A DNA stretch of 64,000 nucleotides from Cyclobacterium amurskyense (lineage in GTDB: Bacteria; Bacteroidota; Bacteroidia; Cytophagales; Cyclobacteriaceae), in the NCBI RefSeq assembly GCF_001050135.1, contig NZ_CP012040.1:4233001-4297000 (forward strand), in the 5' to 3' direction. The notes under the pieces were generated by a model. That model had not been told where the DNA came from and made no database searches. It saw only the letters and a list, made by a program, of their open reading frames with translations. Numbering within the stretch: position 1 is the stretch's first letter; each line of letters starts with the position of its first letter. This document shows positions 16,701-26,475 of the stretch, in pieces. A program made the translations under genes and the position numbers.

Positions 16701-17148
16701 ATACTATTTTGCAGCAAGGCTTTGGCTCTTATAGCGTAGGAGATAGTGATTCAAGGAAAAAAGATATTGTCAACTTCCTGAAATGGTGAAAGGCAAGATG
16801 GATAAATTTTTTATAGGATTAATGTTTTGCCTCTCCTCTGTTGGTTTTGGCGTAAGCACTAGGCGTTTTTATTATTTTAACCTACTTTTCCCACAAAGCT
16901 ATTTGATCCTTGCTGTTTTGCTTCAAAACCTTTCAACAAGTCAAGCAGATCTACCTGGAAAGTCGGATTATATCCATTTTCAATAAATATGTGGTCTATC
17001 CCTTAGATTTTTTTTCCGAAATACTTAATTTGATAAATTATTAGCCTAAGTGCTTGGTAGCATTGTCGATACATACAAAATTCCGAGGCTAAATAGACCT
17101 ATCTAGAATTGGTGTGATTTATTGGAAAAACTGTCGTTCATGTAATTT
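16701..17148. repeat. non-coding region with dispersed repeat (copy 2)
   Basis: No gene is supported. About 16865-17090 repeats 15275-15480 with substitutions; shared blocks include AAGCTATTTGATCC, ATGTGGTCT.TCCCTTAGA and ACTTAATTTGATAAAT. Each copy lies 60-80 bases before an exported-protein gene (15561 and 17149). Direction and function are unknown. Confidence 0.6.
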
Positions 17149-18180
17149 ATGACTAAAAAGAAGACCTTAATAATCAGAATCATTTTGTTCGGGGGAACGG
17201 CAATTTCCATGTTTTTTGTGCCATGGATTTTGGTTAAAGCCTGGATTTTACCTCTTCCTGATACTATTCAAGAACAAGTAGAGGAAGCAATTGGGCACGG
17301 TTTTGACGGCATGATTGTATATGTGGACCAAGCAGGGAAATCACCGGAACATTATACAGGTGGTTGGAAAGATAGAGAAAATAAGATACCAGCTGACCCA
17401 AATTCATTGTTTAAAATTGCAAGTATTAGCAAGTTATATACTGCTGTAGCAGCTACTAAATTGGTCAAAGAAAAGCGTTTGTCTTTTGATAAAACACTTG
17501 CTGATTATCTTCCAGAACTTATTGGTAGAATTGAAAATGCTGAAGAAATTACCTTGAGGATGATGATTCAACACCGTTCTGGTATTCCAAATTTCACCGA
17601 TAATCCAGCGTATTGGGAAAACGAACAAGAAAATGGCAATAATGCTTTAGATTTTGCTCTAGATCTACCTGCTAGTTTTAAACCCAATGAAGGATATGAA
17701 TATTCCAACACGAATTATTTATTGCTTCGTAGGATTATGGATGATGTTTTAGGGTATAGCCACAATCAGTATATCAAAGAGAAAATATTGATTCCACTTG
17801 AGCTGAAAAACACTTTTTTTTCGATTACTGAAGTCGATTTAGATGATGTAATGAGTGGATATTATGTTGGGTATGAGGAAGATTTAAAAGCCCGTGACTA
17901 TGGGATGTTGGCTACAGCAAAAGATGTGGGTACATTTTTACGGGCCTTAAACGATGGTTCGGTATTTGATGAAGGAGAAAAGGAAATCTATCCTTATGAA
18001 TACAATCATGGAGGTTTGGTAGTTGGCTATCAAAGCCTTGCAGAATACCACAAAGATATAGATGCGATAGTGGTTCAATTTATCAATACCACAGATTTTA
18101 ATGGTTATGAATGGAACTTATCGGAAATTACAATTAACCGAATTGTAAAAATCATTAGAAAGAATAACGAGGTACAATAA
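17149..18180 (+). CDS. beta-lactamase-related serine hydrolase
   Basis: A 343-residue protein with an N-terminal membrane or signal segment (residues 7-30). The catalytic S-x-x-K motif is SISK (about residue 93), the second is Y-S-N (EYSNTNY, about 185), and the third block is HGG (about 287) in place of K-S/T-G. This is the class C beta-lactamase/D-Ala-D-Ala carboxypeptidase fold used by many esterases and peptidases, so actual lactamase activity is not implied. It appears intact and monocistronic. Its end (TACAATAACCAAGC) abuts a degenerate IS91-type repeat. Confidence 0.88.
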   Translation: MTKKKTLIIRIILFGGTAISMFFVPWILVKAWILPLPDTIQEQVEEAIGHGFDGMIVYVDQAGKSPEHYTGGWKDRENKIPADPNSLFKIASISKLYTAVAATKLVKEKRLSFDKTLADYLPELIGRIENAEEITLRMMIQHRSGIPNFTDNPAYWENEQENGNNALDFALDLPASFKPNEGYEYSNTNYLLLRRIMDDVLGYSHNQYIKEKILIPLELKNTFFSITEVDLDDVMSGYYVGYEEDLKARDYGMLATAKDVGTFLRALNDGSVFDEGEKEIYPYEYNHGGLVVGYQSLAEYHKDIDAIVVQFINTTDFNGYEWNLSEITINRIVKIIRKNNEVQ

Positions 18181-18362
18181 CCAAGCCTACTGACCCTTCG
18201 ACCCTTCGACAGGCTCAGGGACCAGACCATTTTTCCGAGATTTGTTTTTCCTCTTTTGCTTTTTAGCGCTTAGGTGATAAAAAAGCAGGGGGTTATAGGT
18301 TTTAGGCTAATGACCGCCACCAAGGCCGAAACTGGAAGAACTAGAACCAATACGGAAAAAAA
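18181..18362. repeat. degenerate IS91-type terminal repeat
   Basis: The sequence AATAACCAAGCCTACTGACC continues with two CCTTCGAC units and CAGGCTCAGGGACC, then a decayed T-rich region. This parallels the repeats at 10155 and 15096 but is shorter. It lies between the convergent hydrolase gene and the terminator of the minus-strand SusC/D operon. Confidence 0.5.
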
Positions 18363-18391
18363 GAGATCCTGCCATTTTTTGGCAGGATCTC
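18363..18391 (-). terminator. intrinsic terminator of the minus-strand SusC/SusD operon
   Basis: GAGATCCTGCCA and TGGCAGGATCTC form a perfect 12-bp stem. On the minus strand it is followed by an uninterrupted T tract (the A run at 18355-18362). It lies about 110 bases beyond the stop of the lipoprotein gene at 18504, which is the last gene of the operon. Confidence 0.85.
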
Positions 18392-18503
18392 ATTGGTTAG
18401 TTAACTGGTAGGACCAGCTTCGCCATCAAAGTGGCTCTGACCATTGGCCCCGATTTTTCAAAGGGAGCACTCAGTTAATTAAAACATTAATTGTTTTGAT
18501 TAA

Positions 18504-18947
18504 CTATGGTTGAAGAGTGATCGAAATGATCCCTGAATCAGTGTCTCCTGAAAATACAATGGTAACAGCATCCCCTACATTGTTCAAACCAGCTTCGGCC
18601 TTTGTGTAGGTTACGGTAGCAGTCAAATCGCTGGCAACCGTTACCTCTTTTAAAGACCCTTCTAAAGGCAATAACTGTAATGCTCCATCAGGATCCCATG
18701 AAGGTATCTGGTTTTTTAATACCTCTGCTTTCATCACATCTCCCGGTTTTGCATTTGGAAAATAGGCATTAATGGTGAAATTAGGATCTGCTGCCGTCAC
18801 GCCATTTGATGTGACTTCAGATATACCCGTAAAGATCACATTACCATTTTCATCTAAAGGGATGTCAAAATAGGGTTGCTCGGTACAACCCATCATTAAT
18901 ACAAACGACACTATGAATGATATCGATAATATATTTTTAGTTTTCAT
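18504..18947 (-). CDS. small lipoprotein of a SusC/SusD operon
   Basis: A lipoprotein signal ends in the lipobox VLMMGC (Cys about 21), followed by 126 mature residues rich in beta structure. There are Ig-like features and a C-terminal DAVTIVFSGDTDSGIISITL. It lies 37 bases downstream of susD. In such loci this slot holds SusE/F-like or other surface glycan-binding proteins; the role is inferred from position, as no domain is recognised. It ends shortly before the terminator at 18363-18391. Confidence 0.7.
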   Translation of the reverse strand: MKTKNILSISFIVSFVLMMGCTEQPYFDIPLDENGNVIFTGISEVTSNGVTAADPNFTINAYFPNAKPGDVMKAEVLKNQIPSWDPDGALQLLPLEGSLKEVTVASDLTATVTYTKAEAGLNNVGDAVTIVFSGDTDSGIISITLQP

Positions 18948-18984
18948 ATTTATTCAACTTTTTGATTAAATGAATTCATCGAGA

Positions 18985-20592
18985 CTAATTTGTTTGTGTT
19001 GGCAAATACCCAAAATTCTGCTGAATTTTCCCATTGTTGTTCATTTCATCTCCCGGTATTGGAGATAACAAATGCTGAGGAGTAAAAGCAAAGTTGAATA
19101 TTTGAGGTTGGTGTCCAACGAAGTTTGCAATGCTTGAGATTTCTTCATCGCCATAAACAATGCATCGTCTTGTACGACGCTGATCCCAAAGCATTTTGTT
19201 TTCAAATACCAATTCCCAAGCACGTTCACTGAGTATTTCTTTCAGTGTAATCGATGCGCCATTTAGAGGAGCCAAACCGGCCCTTAGTCTTACTTCATTT
19301 ATCCCTTTTTCTATTTCTGCGGGACTTTCACCCAATGCCCAATTTACTTCTGTGAGCATTAATAATATATCAGCATACCGGTAATGTGACCAATTCAGTC
19401 CAGACCCATTCACTGACTTTACAGCTGCTGCATCGTAGTATTTGAACAGGTGGGGCGGAAACCGAATTGTGTCGGATTCATCATCAATGTTCGTATCCCA
19501 AGTAAAAAACATTGCTCTTTCCTTGGCACGTTTGTCATTGCTACCATAGGAATCATAATAATGCTGAGCTGGTACAAATGAACCGTTCTCATCAGATTTC
19601 GATATTTTAGTCAATAATGGTAAAGAAGGTTGCAATATGCCATTGTTATAACCTGGTTGGGTGGAATATTGTACTTGAAATATAGCTTCTCCATTATTGT
19701 TCATAGCCGGGTCATGCAAATCATCATAAGTTCCCAGAGCATAATTGCCATAAAGCGCGTCAAGCTGGGTTTTCGCTTTTTGCAAAAATGCTTTAGCACT
19801 TCCACCGCTCACAGGGTACTCTTGCATGGCCCAAGATCCCTCACCACACCAATCTTTACTAGGATCAGTCTCTACCTCCTGGTATGGGTATCCGGAAACG
19901 GTAAGGTATACATCAGCTAAAATAGCTCTGACAACATCCTGTGTTACACGTCCGTTGCTTGATTTACCAGCTGGGACCGCATTTAGAGCAAATTCAAGAT
20001 CAGGGATAATTACGTCATCGTATATCTGCTTGAGACTGGTTCGAGGTAATGCTGCTTCATTTACATTGTCAAGGGGTGCGGTGATCATCACTGCGTCGCC
20101 CCAGTACCGAACGATATTGAAATAATAGAATGCACGTAAGGCACGAACTTCTCCCTGATATTGAGCCAATAGGGCTTGCGGTAGGTCTACAGAAGGAAGC
20201 AAATCCAACGCAAGGTTAGCATCCTGAACTCCAGCATACCAATTTGACCACTGATTATTGAAATTATCCAATAGGTTACCTGTAACCTGGTTTGTAGCAT
20301 ATTTATCGAACTGGGCATGTGGCTCGCTTGTAAATGCGCCACCCGTAGGGAATTCCAATGTGTTAGGCAAAATATTCCCCCAATCTCTGGCACCACCTGT
20401 CCAGGAAGATAGCATTCTGTATGCACCAATAGCTAAAGGTTCTCCGAATTCTCTAGCCGTCAGATCCCCCTGAGCGGTAAGCTGATTAGTAGGTACTTCC
20501 TCCAAAAACTCCTCGCAACTACTTAGGGTAAAAAAGCATACCAATAAGAAAATTACGGGTTTTATCACGATATAATTATTATTGTATTTCAT
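18985..20592 (-). CDS. susD: SusD/RagB-family outer-membrane lipoprotein
   Basis: Start is taken at MKYNNNYIVIK because the frame's upstream ATG (20625) overlaps susC. The lipobox LSSCEEFLEE is typical of SusD. Helical TPR-like pairs with ALLAQYQGEVRALRAFYYFN and the later SHYRYADILLMLTEVNWALG are SusD hallmarks, and the C-terminus (QNFGY) is complete at 535 residues. It should cap the SusC pore and bind the transported substrate. The gene follows susC by about 20 bases. Substrate not deducible. Confidence 0.93.
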   Translation of the reverse strand: MKYNNNYIVIKPVIFLLVCFFTLSSCEEFLEEVPTNQLTAQGDLTAREFGEPLAIGAYRMLSSWTGGARDWGNILPNTLEFPTGGAFTSEPHAQFDKYATNQVTGNLLDNFNNQWSNWYAGVQDANLALDLLPSVDLPQALLAQYQGEVRALRAFYYFNIVRYWGDAVMITAPLDNVNEAALPRTSLKQIYDDVIIPDLEFALNAVPAGKSSNGRVTQDVVRAILADVYLTVSGYPYQEVETDPSKDWCGEGSWAMQEYPVSGGSAKAFLQKAKTQLDALYGNYALGTYDDLHDPAMNNNGEAIFQVQYSTQPGYNNGILQPSLPLLTKISKSDENGSFVPAQHYYDSYGSNDKRAKERAMFFTWDTNIDDESDTIRFPPHLFKYYDAAAVKSVNGSGLNWSHYRYADILLMLTEVNWALGESPAEIEKGINEVRLRAGLAPLNGASITLKEILSERAWELVFENKMLWDQRRTRRCIVYGDEEISSIANFVGHQPQIFNFAFTPQHLLSPIPGDEMNNNGKIQQNFGYLPTQTN

Positions 20593-20611
20593 GTTATTAG
20601 CTCTTTTTAGA

Positions 20612-23600
20612 TCAGAAATTAACATTAACTCCTAAAATGAAATTTGTAGGATTAGGATATTGATATTTATCAATATTCTGAATATTAGATCGCCCTTTAT
20701 CCAGCGAACTACCTTCTGGATCATACCCTTCCATTTCTATTGCAGTTAACAGGAAGAAGTTCTCCATTGAGTAATAAACCCTCAAATTATCAATACCTAC
20801 CAATTTAGGAAATGTGTAGCCTATCGAAGCTGCTTGCCCTCTGATAAATGCTGCATTGTAAATTTCATGAGTATCGGTAAATGAATCGTAACGTGCACCG
20901 GCATTACCCGCTCTAACCTGAGCTACTATTGTTCCCTCTTGATGATCCGGACGCCAGGCATCCAACACCCTATTTACCATACCTGACACAAATTGACGGT
21001 CTTCAGCAGACTCATGCACAATGGCTTTGTCTACCCCACCAACAAATTGTATGGTAATATTTGCATCAAAATTCCCATAAGTTAATGAATTGATAAATCC
21101 ACCGTAAATTCTAGGATAAGAATTACCAATAATATTACCATCAGAAATTAACTCGATTTTTCCGTCCTGGTTTACATCTTCAAACTTCAAGTCACCAGGG
21201 ACCCTACCATAGCGCGCAGCCAAAGCAGCTTCCTGTGTGCTATATACACCCATACGGTTTAGCCCAAAGAAAGAACCTATTGGTTCGCCAACTCTATATA
21301 CTGAAGTAGCGTTTCCTGCACCGGTATCAACGAAAACGTCGGCGTTTGTGGGACCAAGTTTCAAAATCTTATTTCGATTGGCAGACAAGGTCAGGCGCGA
21401 ATTCCATGTGAAATTTTGCCTTTGAATATTGGTGGTTGCCAATCCGATTTCTACTCCCTTGTTTTCTACTTCTCCTAAATTTACAAAAGCACTACCGGGT
21501 GCACTTGAATTTGGTAATGGAAGATTAAACAACATGTCACTCGTTGTTTTATGGTAATAGTCAGCTACGATATTGAACCTGTCATTGAATAGGCTAAGGT
21601 CTATTCCTATGTCCCACTGAAAAGTTGTTTCCCATTTTAAGTCGGGATTACCTGTAGATCCCGGATAGAAACCGGATCTTAAGCCATCACCAAACATCAC
21701 ATTCGTCGTGTTGATATACCTTTGGGTTACAAAACTTCCGATTTCCTGATTACCTGTCTCACCGGCACTGGCTCGAACTTTAAGGTTAGAAATTACTCTG
21801 CTGTCTTCCAAAAACTCTTCATTGGAAATTGTCCAGCCTAATCCAATAGATGGAAAGAATGTATATTTATTGTTGGGTCCAAACTTTGAAGATCCATCCA
21901 TTCGCCCGGTTGCTGTCAACATGTATTTGCCATCATAAGCATAATTGACACGCGCAAAATAGGAATTAAGGGCACTTCTTTGATTTGAAGAAAGGGCTAC
22001 TGGTGTATTGGCACCTGCATTTAAGTTATTATAACTATAAAAATTTGATGGAAAATTGGAGGCTTGCGCTTCTAACCATTCCATTTGAGTTTCCTGCCAG
22101 GAAAGCCCAAGTACACCGGAAAAGGAATGCTTGTCAATTATTTTATCGTAATTAAAATAGTTTTCATTCTGCCAATAAAACCATCTTTGATTACTTCCTC
22201 TGGCATCCGAACTCCTTGTTCCCTGGAAATCCCCGTTGAACCATCTACTGTCTTCACTTCTGCTATCTATGGCGAAATTGGACTTAAAACTTAAATTATC
22301 TGTAATTTGAGCGTTAAGTACTACACCACCAGTCAACTGTTGGTTTAGATAATATCCGTCTCTCTGATCAGTTGTGTACACAATATTTCTCCAATTTTCT
22401 CCAACAGGAAAATCTCTACCAGTACTCCAGGTACCTGCATATATACCAAATTCAGGATCATCCGGATACTTGGTAGGCAATATTGGCCATGTCTCTGAAA
22501 CAGTTCTCAGTTGGTCATCACCTCTTGTGTTTTTTGCCCTTGAATATAAAATGTTTGTGCTTACACCCAACCATTTATTCAATTCGATATCCGTTGTAAA
22601 TCGGGCATTTGTACGCTTGTAGTAAGACTGCATCAAAAGGCCATCCTGATCAGTATGACCCAGGGCAAAGGAGTATTTTGCATTTTCAGAGCCACCACTC
22701 ACATCAATATAATGGTCTTGTGAAAAGGAATTATCAAAAGCGATATCCTCCCAGTTCGAATAATATCTAGGTTTGTAATAATTGCCGTCATTCCCAACCA
22801 GGTCCATAAAGTAACCTCCCTGAGGAACCTGTTCAAACAAATGAGGCATTTCAGACCATGAAGCGCCTGTACCTTTACCCCCTCTGAAATCCTTTGACTT
22901 ATCCAGGGTGCCATACTTAGGCGTGTTGGTAAACGCCTGCTCATAAAGGTAGAAAAATTGGTCTGCAGTAACAGTATAGTTATTTCTCTGCATGGTTCCC
23001 AAGGTTGCCGAACCATTATAATTAACTTTCACTTCACCAACCTCTCCTCGCTTGGTGGTGATGATGATCACGCCATTTGCTCCTCGAGTACCATAGATAG
23101 CAGTGGCTGAGGCATCTTTCAGGATATCCATTGATAAAATATCCTGTGGGTTGATGTTTCTCAAAGCATTGCTAACTCCAATAATCCCATCGACTACAAA
23201 TAGTGGATCACTGTTTGAATTAATAGAGTTTGTACCTCTGATTCGGATGATTGGATTGGAACCTGGATAGCCAGCGCCTTGCTTTACTACCTGAACGCCT
23301 GAGACCTTGTTTTGTAATGCTTGTCCAATATTTACAACCGGCCTGTCTACAAGCTCCTTTGTTGATACACTGGCAACGGAACCTGTGAGATCACTTCTCC
23401 TTTGCGTACCATAACCTATCACTACTACTTCATCGAGGCCGCTGATATCTTCAGTCAGTGTAACGTTGATTACCGTTCTAGTCCCTACTGTCTCACGTAC
23501 GGATTCGAATCCTATAAATGAAAAGTCCAATATAGCATTCCCATCGGCTACATCTATCTCATATCGACCATCTAAATCAGTGACAGTTCCGTTTTGAGTG

Positions 23601-24139
23601 CCGACAACGCGGACATTCACTCCGGGGATACCCTCAGGATCAGTTTCAGTAGTGACTTTCCCGCTTACTGTAATAAGCCTTAGGGCAGCAGTAGCACTGG
23701 ATTGCTGAACCTTTTGCGGTTTATTTTCCCTTGGGGTTATTACAATACTGTTTTCATTTCTTACATACTGTAAATCTGTATTAGCCAGTAGTAGATCCAG
23801 CGTATTTTTAAGTGTTCTCTTTGACTTACTTAACGTTAGGTTTTGATGCTTTTTGATTTGACCCGACTTATAAGTGAGCTTGTAAGGAGTGCTTTCATTT
23901 ATCTTTTTGAAGGCACTCAAGAGTGATTCACCATTTAGTTCTATGCTGACAACAACATCTTCAAGTTCCGGTAATTGATTGTTGGCTTTGGTAGTAGCGG
24001 TAGTAGTAATCATAAAAAGAAATACTAAAAAGCCGACTCCTAGCGTTTTAAAAGGAATTGCCAATGCTTGACAATTCAATGGATGAAATCCATGATTTTC
24101 TAATAGGACACGATACGTCCTAGATAAGTAAAATTTCAT
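20612..24139 (-). CDS. susC: SusC-type TonB-dependent receptor with STN domain
   Basis: The 1175-residue protein has an N-terminal signal, an STN domain (residues about 60-130, with SGQIKKHQNLTLSKSKRTLK), and a carboxypeptidase-like regulatory domain (GKVTTETDPEGIPGVNVRVV). A plug with the SusC signature DEVVVIGYGTQRRSDLTGSV and LKDASATAIYGTRGANGVI comes next, then a beta barrel to the C-terminus. The STN domain normally signals to a FecR-type anti-sigma factor. The adjacent FecR gene is damaged and no sigma gene is beside it, so regulation here may be lost or supplied elsewhere. It heads the operon with susD and 18504-18947. Confidence 0.94.
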   Translation of the reverse strand: MKFYLSRTYRVLLENHGFHPLNCQALAIPFKTLGVGFLVFLFMITTTATTKANNQLPELEDVVVSIELNGESLLSAFKKINESTPYKLTYKSGQIKKHQNLTLSKSKRTLKNTLDLLLANTDLQYVRNENSIVITPRENKPQKVQQSSATAALRLITVSGKVTTETDPEGIPGVNVRVVGTQNGTVTDLDGRYEIDVADGNAILDFSFIGFESVRETVGTRTVINVTLTEDISGLDEVVVIGYGTQRRSDLTGSVASVSTKELVDRPVVNIGQALQNKVSGVQVVKQGAGYPGSNPIIRIRGTNSINSNSDPLFVVDGIIGVSNALRNINPQDILSMDILKDASATAIYGTRGANGVIIITTKRGEVGEVKVNYNGSATLGTMQRNNYTVTADQFFYLYEQAFTNTPKYGTLDKSKDFRGGKGTGASWSEMPHLFEQVPQGGYFMDLVGNDGNYYKPRYYSNWEDIAFDNSFSQDHYIDVSGGSENAKYSFALGHTDQDGLLMQSYYKRTNARFTTDIELNKWLGVSTNILYSRAKNTRGDDQLRTVSETWPILPTKYPDDPEFGIYAGTWSTGRDFPVGENWRNIVYTTDQRDGYYLNQQLTGGVVLNAQITDNLSFKSNFAIDSRSEDSRWFNGDFQGTRSSDARGSNQRWFYWQNENYFNYDKIIDKHSFSGVLGLSWQETQMEWLEAQASNFPSNFYSYNNLNAGANTPVALSSNQRSALNSYFARVNYAYDGKYMLTATGRMDGSSKFGPNNKYTFFPSIGLGWTISNEEFLEDSRVISNLKVRASAGETGNQEIGSFVTQRYINTTNVMFGDGLRSGFYPGSTGNPDLKWETTFQWDIGIDLSLFNDRFNIVADYYHKTTSDMLFNLPLPNSSAPGSAFVNLGEVENKGVEIGLATTNIQRQNFTWNSRLTLSANRNKILKLGPTNADVFVDTGAGNATSVYRVGEPIGSFFGLNRMGVYSTQEAALAARYGRVPGDLKFEDVNQDGKIELISDGNIIGNSYPRIYGGFINSLTYGNFDANITIQFVGGVDKAIVHESAEDRQFVSGMVNRVLDAWRPDHQEGTIVAQVRAGNAGARYDSFTDTHEIYNAAFIRGQAASIGYTFPKLVGIDNLRVYYSMENFFLLTAIEMEGYDPEGSSLDKGRSNIQNIDKYQYPNPTNFILGVNVNF

Positions 24140-24277
24140 AGTTTTGAATTGGGTTAAGTTAATTGATAATGACTGAATCTATGCCTTTTGTTAGGCAGTG
24201 CTGCTTCGGGTGCAACCGGGGCAGCTTTATTTTGTTTTCTGGATTTTACATAGGCATATTTTTTACAGATATTTAGT

Positions 24278-25006
24278 TCAAATAAAATAGATATTGCTAT
24301 TTTCCTCACTTGAGGAAAAAGCATTGAATTTTGTCGATGCTTTATGGACCTTATCTAAGTCTTCCTTCAAATCAAGATTTGCAGTAAACCTACACTTCCT
24401 ATGGGTATCAATGTCGAAAAGGAACTCAACTTCAAAGGGCTTTTGAAGTGTAACAGCAGCCTCGCCAAACTGGATGTTTTCAAATTCTAAATTGCTTTCC
24501 TTCCAAGAAGCTATTGACCCCGCCACTACTTCATTAAAAGAAAAGTCCTCAGGGAATCTTATCGTGGAACCGGAGTTCAACCAGATTTTATTGCTATCCG
24601 GAAGAATCATGTATTCTCTTTCACCAATACCAGCTGAAAGAGATGTAAGGTCTTTTTGGTTGATGGGTTCAGTTTCTTTTGAAAGAAAAAATAAGGATGT
24701 CAAGCAGGCAAAAAAAATAAAGGCTGCCGCAGCCCAGTACCCCTTCGTAATTGTCTTAAATGATTTTGAAACATTTAATTGAGTAGGCTTTCTTTCCTTG
24801 GTTTTTAGGTGTAAATCATTAATGGATAGTAATTTATAACCCAGCTCAGTACTAGGGAGCTTCCACGACTCTTGCATTTTTTGGTTCAAAGTATCCTTAT
24901 AAAAAGGATGACTAAGCATTCCATATAGCGCATCTTTCTCTAATGGCAAACAGGTGTTGGCTAGATACTTATTGAATAGATGCATAAATTGGGCATTAGT
25001 ATTCAA
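24278..25006 (-). pseudogene. FecR-type anti-sigma factor with internal deletion
   Basis: The N-terminal cytoplasmic part, a membrane helix (YWAAAAFIFFACLTSLFFLS, near residues 89-108) and the start of the periplasmic FecR domain (LPDSNKIWLNSGSTIRFPED) are present. The protein then jumps directly to the C-terminal region (SWKESNLEFENIQFGEAAVT). About 95 residues of the FecR core are missing (compare 60378-61379, where the block with GEAFIEVEKD and LGTSFNI is intact). The reading frame is kept, giving 242 residues instead of about 330. It may be non-functional, or signal-blind. It lies about 140 bases upstream of the STN-type susC; no sigma gene precedes it. Confidence 0.8.
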
Positions 25007-25635
25007 TACCTTGATAGTTTATTTTAAAATGGTCATTAATTAACAAATTAAAAGTAATATAACCAAATTTAAACAAAACTGTGTCCTAATTAAAGGTCAG
25101 GTTAAACAGATCGGTTTTTGACTCGTTTAAGTTGCATTTGAAAAAAAATGCTTGTATTACATTCTTAGGAGGTTTTTTGTTGCCATCAAAGAGTCTCTTA
25201 AGTCATTTATTCAATTCGATTTTAAACCCGGATTATGTAATAAAATGTCTATTGCATATTTCGGGTTAAAGCACCTATTTAGTCGAATCAATACCATTAG
25301 ATTGGAGAGAAGCTCCCCAATTTTGTAGTCGCTACCTTCCAAATACATAAGCCTACACCATTAGGAACAAATAGCTGAAAACCTATTATTGGAGTATCAC
25401 CTTTACTTTGTTGTCGTACTTGCTTATTAGTAGTATCGTTTTTTTCAGAAGAAACTACTATAAGGATATTTTCCTTTGATAATGGTACTTTATCCTGCTA
25501 TCGTAAAACCAAAAAATAATCATACAAATAAGGAGTATTTTAATGTAAGGCATAGAACAAGCCTATCTGTAAAACTTTGATAAAATATTTTGATGACATT
25601 TTCCTTTTATTCCGATAGAAGGTAAAATAACCAAT
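25007..25635. other. non-coding gap
   Basis: An AT-rich divergent region between the damaged FecR gene (minus) and the lipoprotein gene at 25636 (plus). I find no convincing ORF, tRNA or strong terminator. An ECF sigma gene would be expected next to FecR, but no remnant is recognisable. Confidence 0.6.
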
Positions 25636-26415
25636 ATGAAAAAGATAAAACACCTCAGCATAATGCTGATTTTGACAGGAGTACTAAGTTGTATTAATGA
25701 CGATAGTGAGATTGACAATTTACAAAATGTTCAAGCCCAGTTTTGTGATAATTATGCAGGAGCGGGTGCTGCCTATTGGAATATGTCTAATGGTATATTT
25801 GTACCATTAAATAAAGTCCCTATAATTGAAAATCCAGGTGGTCGTGTTTCATTTAATGAACAGCCTCTTCTTAGTCTTGAATATTCAGTAGGGTACACAG
25901 GAACGGGTATAAGAGATTCGCAAAACTTTCCGATAGGGATTGACATAAAACGGCTTGACAAGAAGGTGTTTTATCGTTGGATTCCTAATGTAAGTTTTGT
26001 TGGTGTTTCAGATTTTAATCAAATTATCGCCCAAGAAATCAATACCATGTTTGCAGAGGTGGGGTATAATCCTAGCAATGGATTCGATCCGATTTGTTCT
26101 CGAAATGAGAGTCAAAATTTTGAAGGCATGTTGGTCAATTTTAATGGCAGAGTAATACAATTTGGAGAATTCACAGGGATTGTATGGGTGCGTTCTATGG
26201 TCGTCCCAGGCTTGGGAACAGTAAATTCTGCCATTCAAATTTCTGCGGCCCCTTCGGTAGAGTTTGATGCGCGTACTTTAGACACTTTTTTACCATTTAA
26301 CTTTCAACTTTACGTTCGGCCTGATGGTGAGGGATTTATTGATAATGATCGGGACGGTAGCCCTGCACATCTGGATCCGGATGATAATGATCCTAATGTA
26401 AGACATCAAAACTAA
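25636..26415 (+). CDS. hypothetical lipoprotein with C-terminal Asp-rich motif
   Basis: The lipobox LTGVLSCIND places the lipidated Cys near residue 19. The 240-residue mature part has no recognised domain. The C-terminus contains DNDRDGSPAHLDPDDNDPN, which resembles the calcium-binding D-x-D-x-D-G repeats of thrombospondin type 3. It is probably surface-exposed. It is convergent with the CHAT gene, and a terminator lies between them. Confidence 0.6.
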   Translation: MKKIKHLSIMLILTGVLSCINDDSEIDNLQNVQAQFCDNYAGAGAAYWNMSNGIFVPLNKVPIIENPGGRVSFNEQPLLSLEYSVGYTGTGIRDSQNFPIGIDIKRLDKKVFYRWIPNVSFVGVSDFNQIIAQEINTMFAEVGYNPSNGFDPICSRNESQNFEGMLVNFNGRVIQFGEFTGIVWVRSMVVPGLGTVNSAIQISAAPSVEFDARTLDTFLPFNFQLYVRPDGEGFIDNDRDGSPAHLDPDDNDPNVRHQN

Positions 26416-26440
26416 TTTGAGTTGGTCAGTTTTAGCAGAG

Positions 26441-26475
26441 CCTTCGGTTTAGGATAAACCGGAGGTTTTTCTTTT
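26441..26475 (+). terminator. intrinsic terminator after the lipoprotein gene
   Basis: CCTTCGGTTT (26441-26450) pairs with AAACCGGAGG (26456-26465), with one G-T pair, and is followed by TTTTTCTTTT. It ends the plus-strand lipoprotein gene and overlaps the stop codon of the convergent CHAT gene (26449-26451). Confidence 0.75.
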
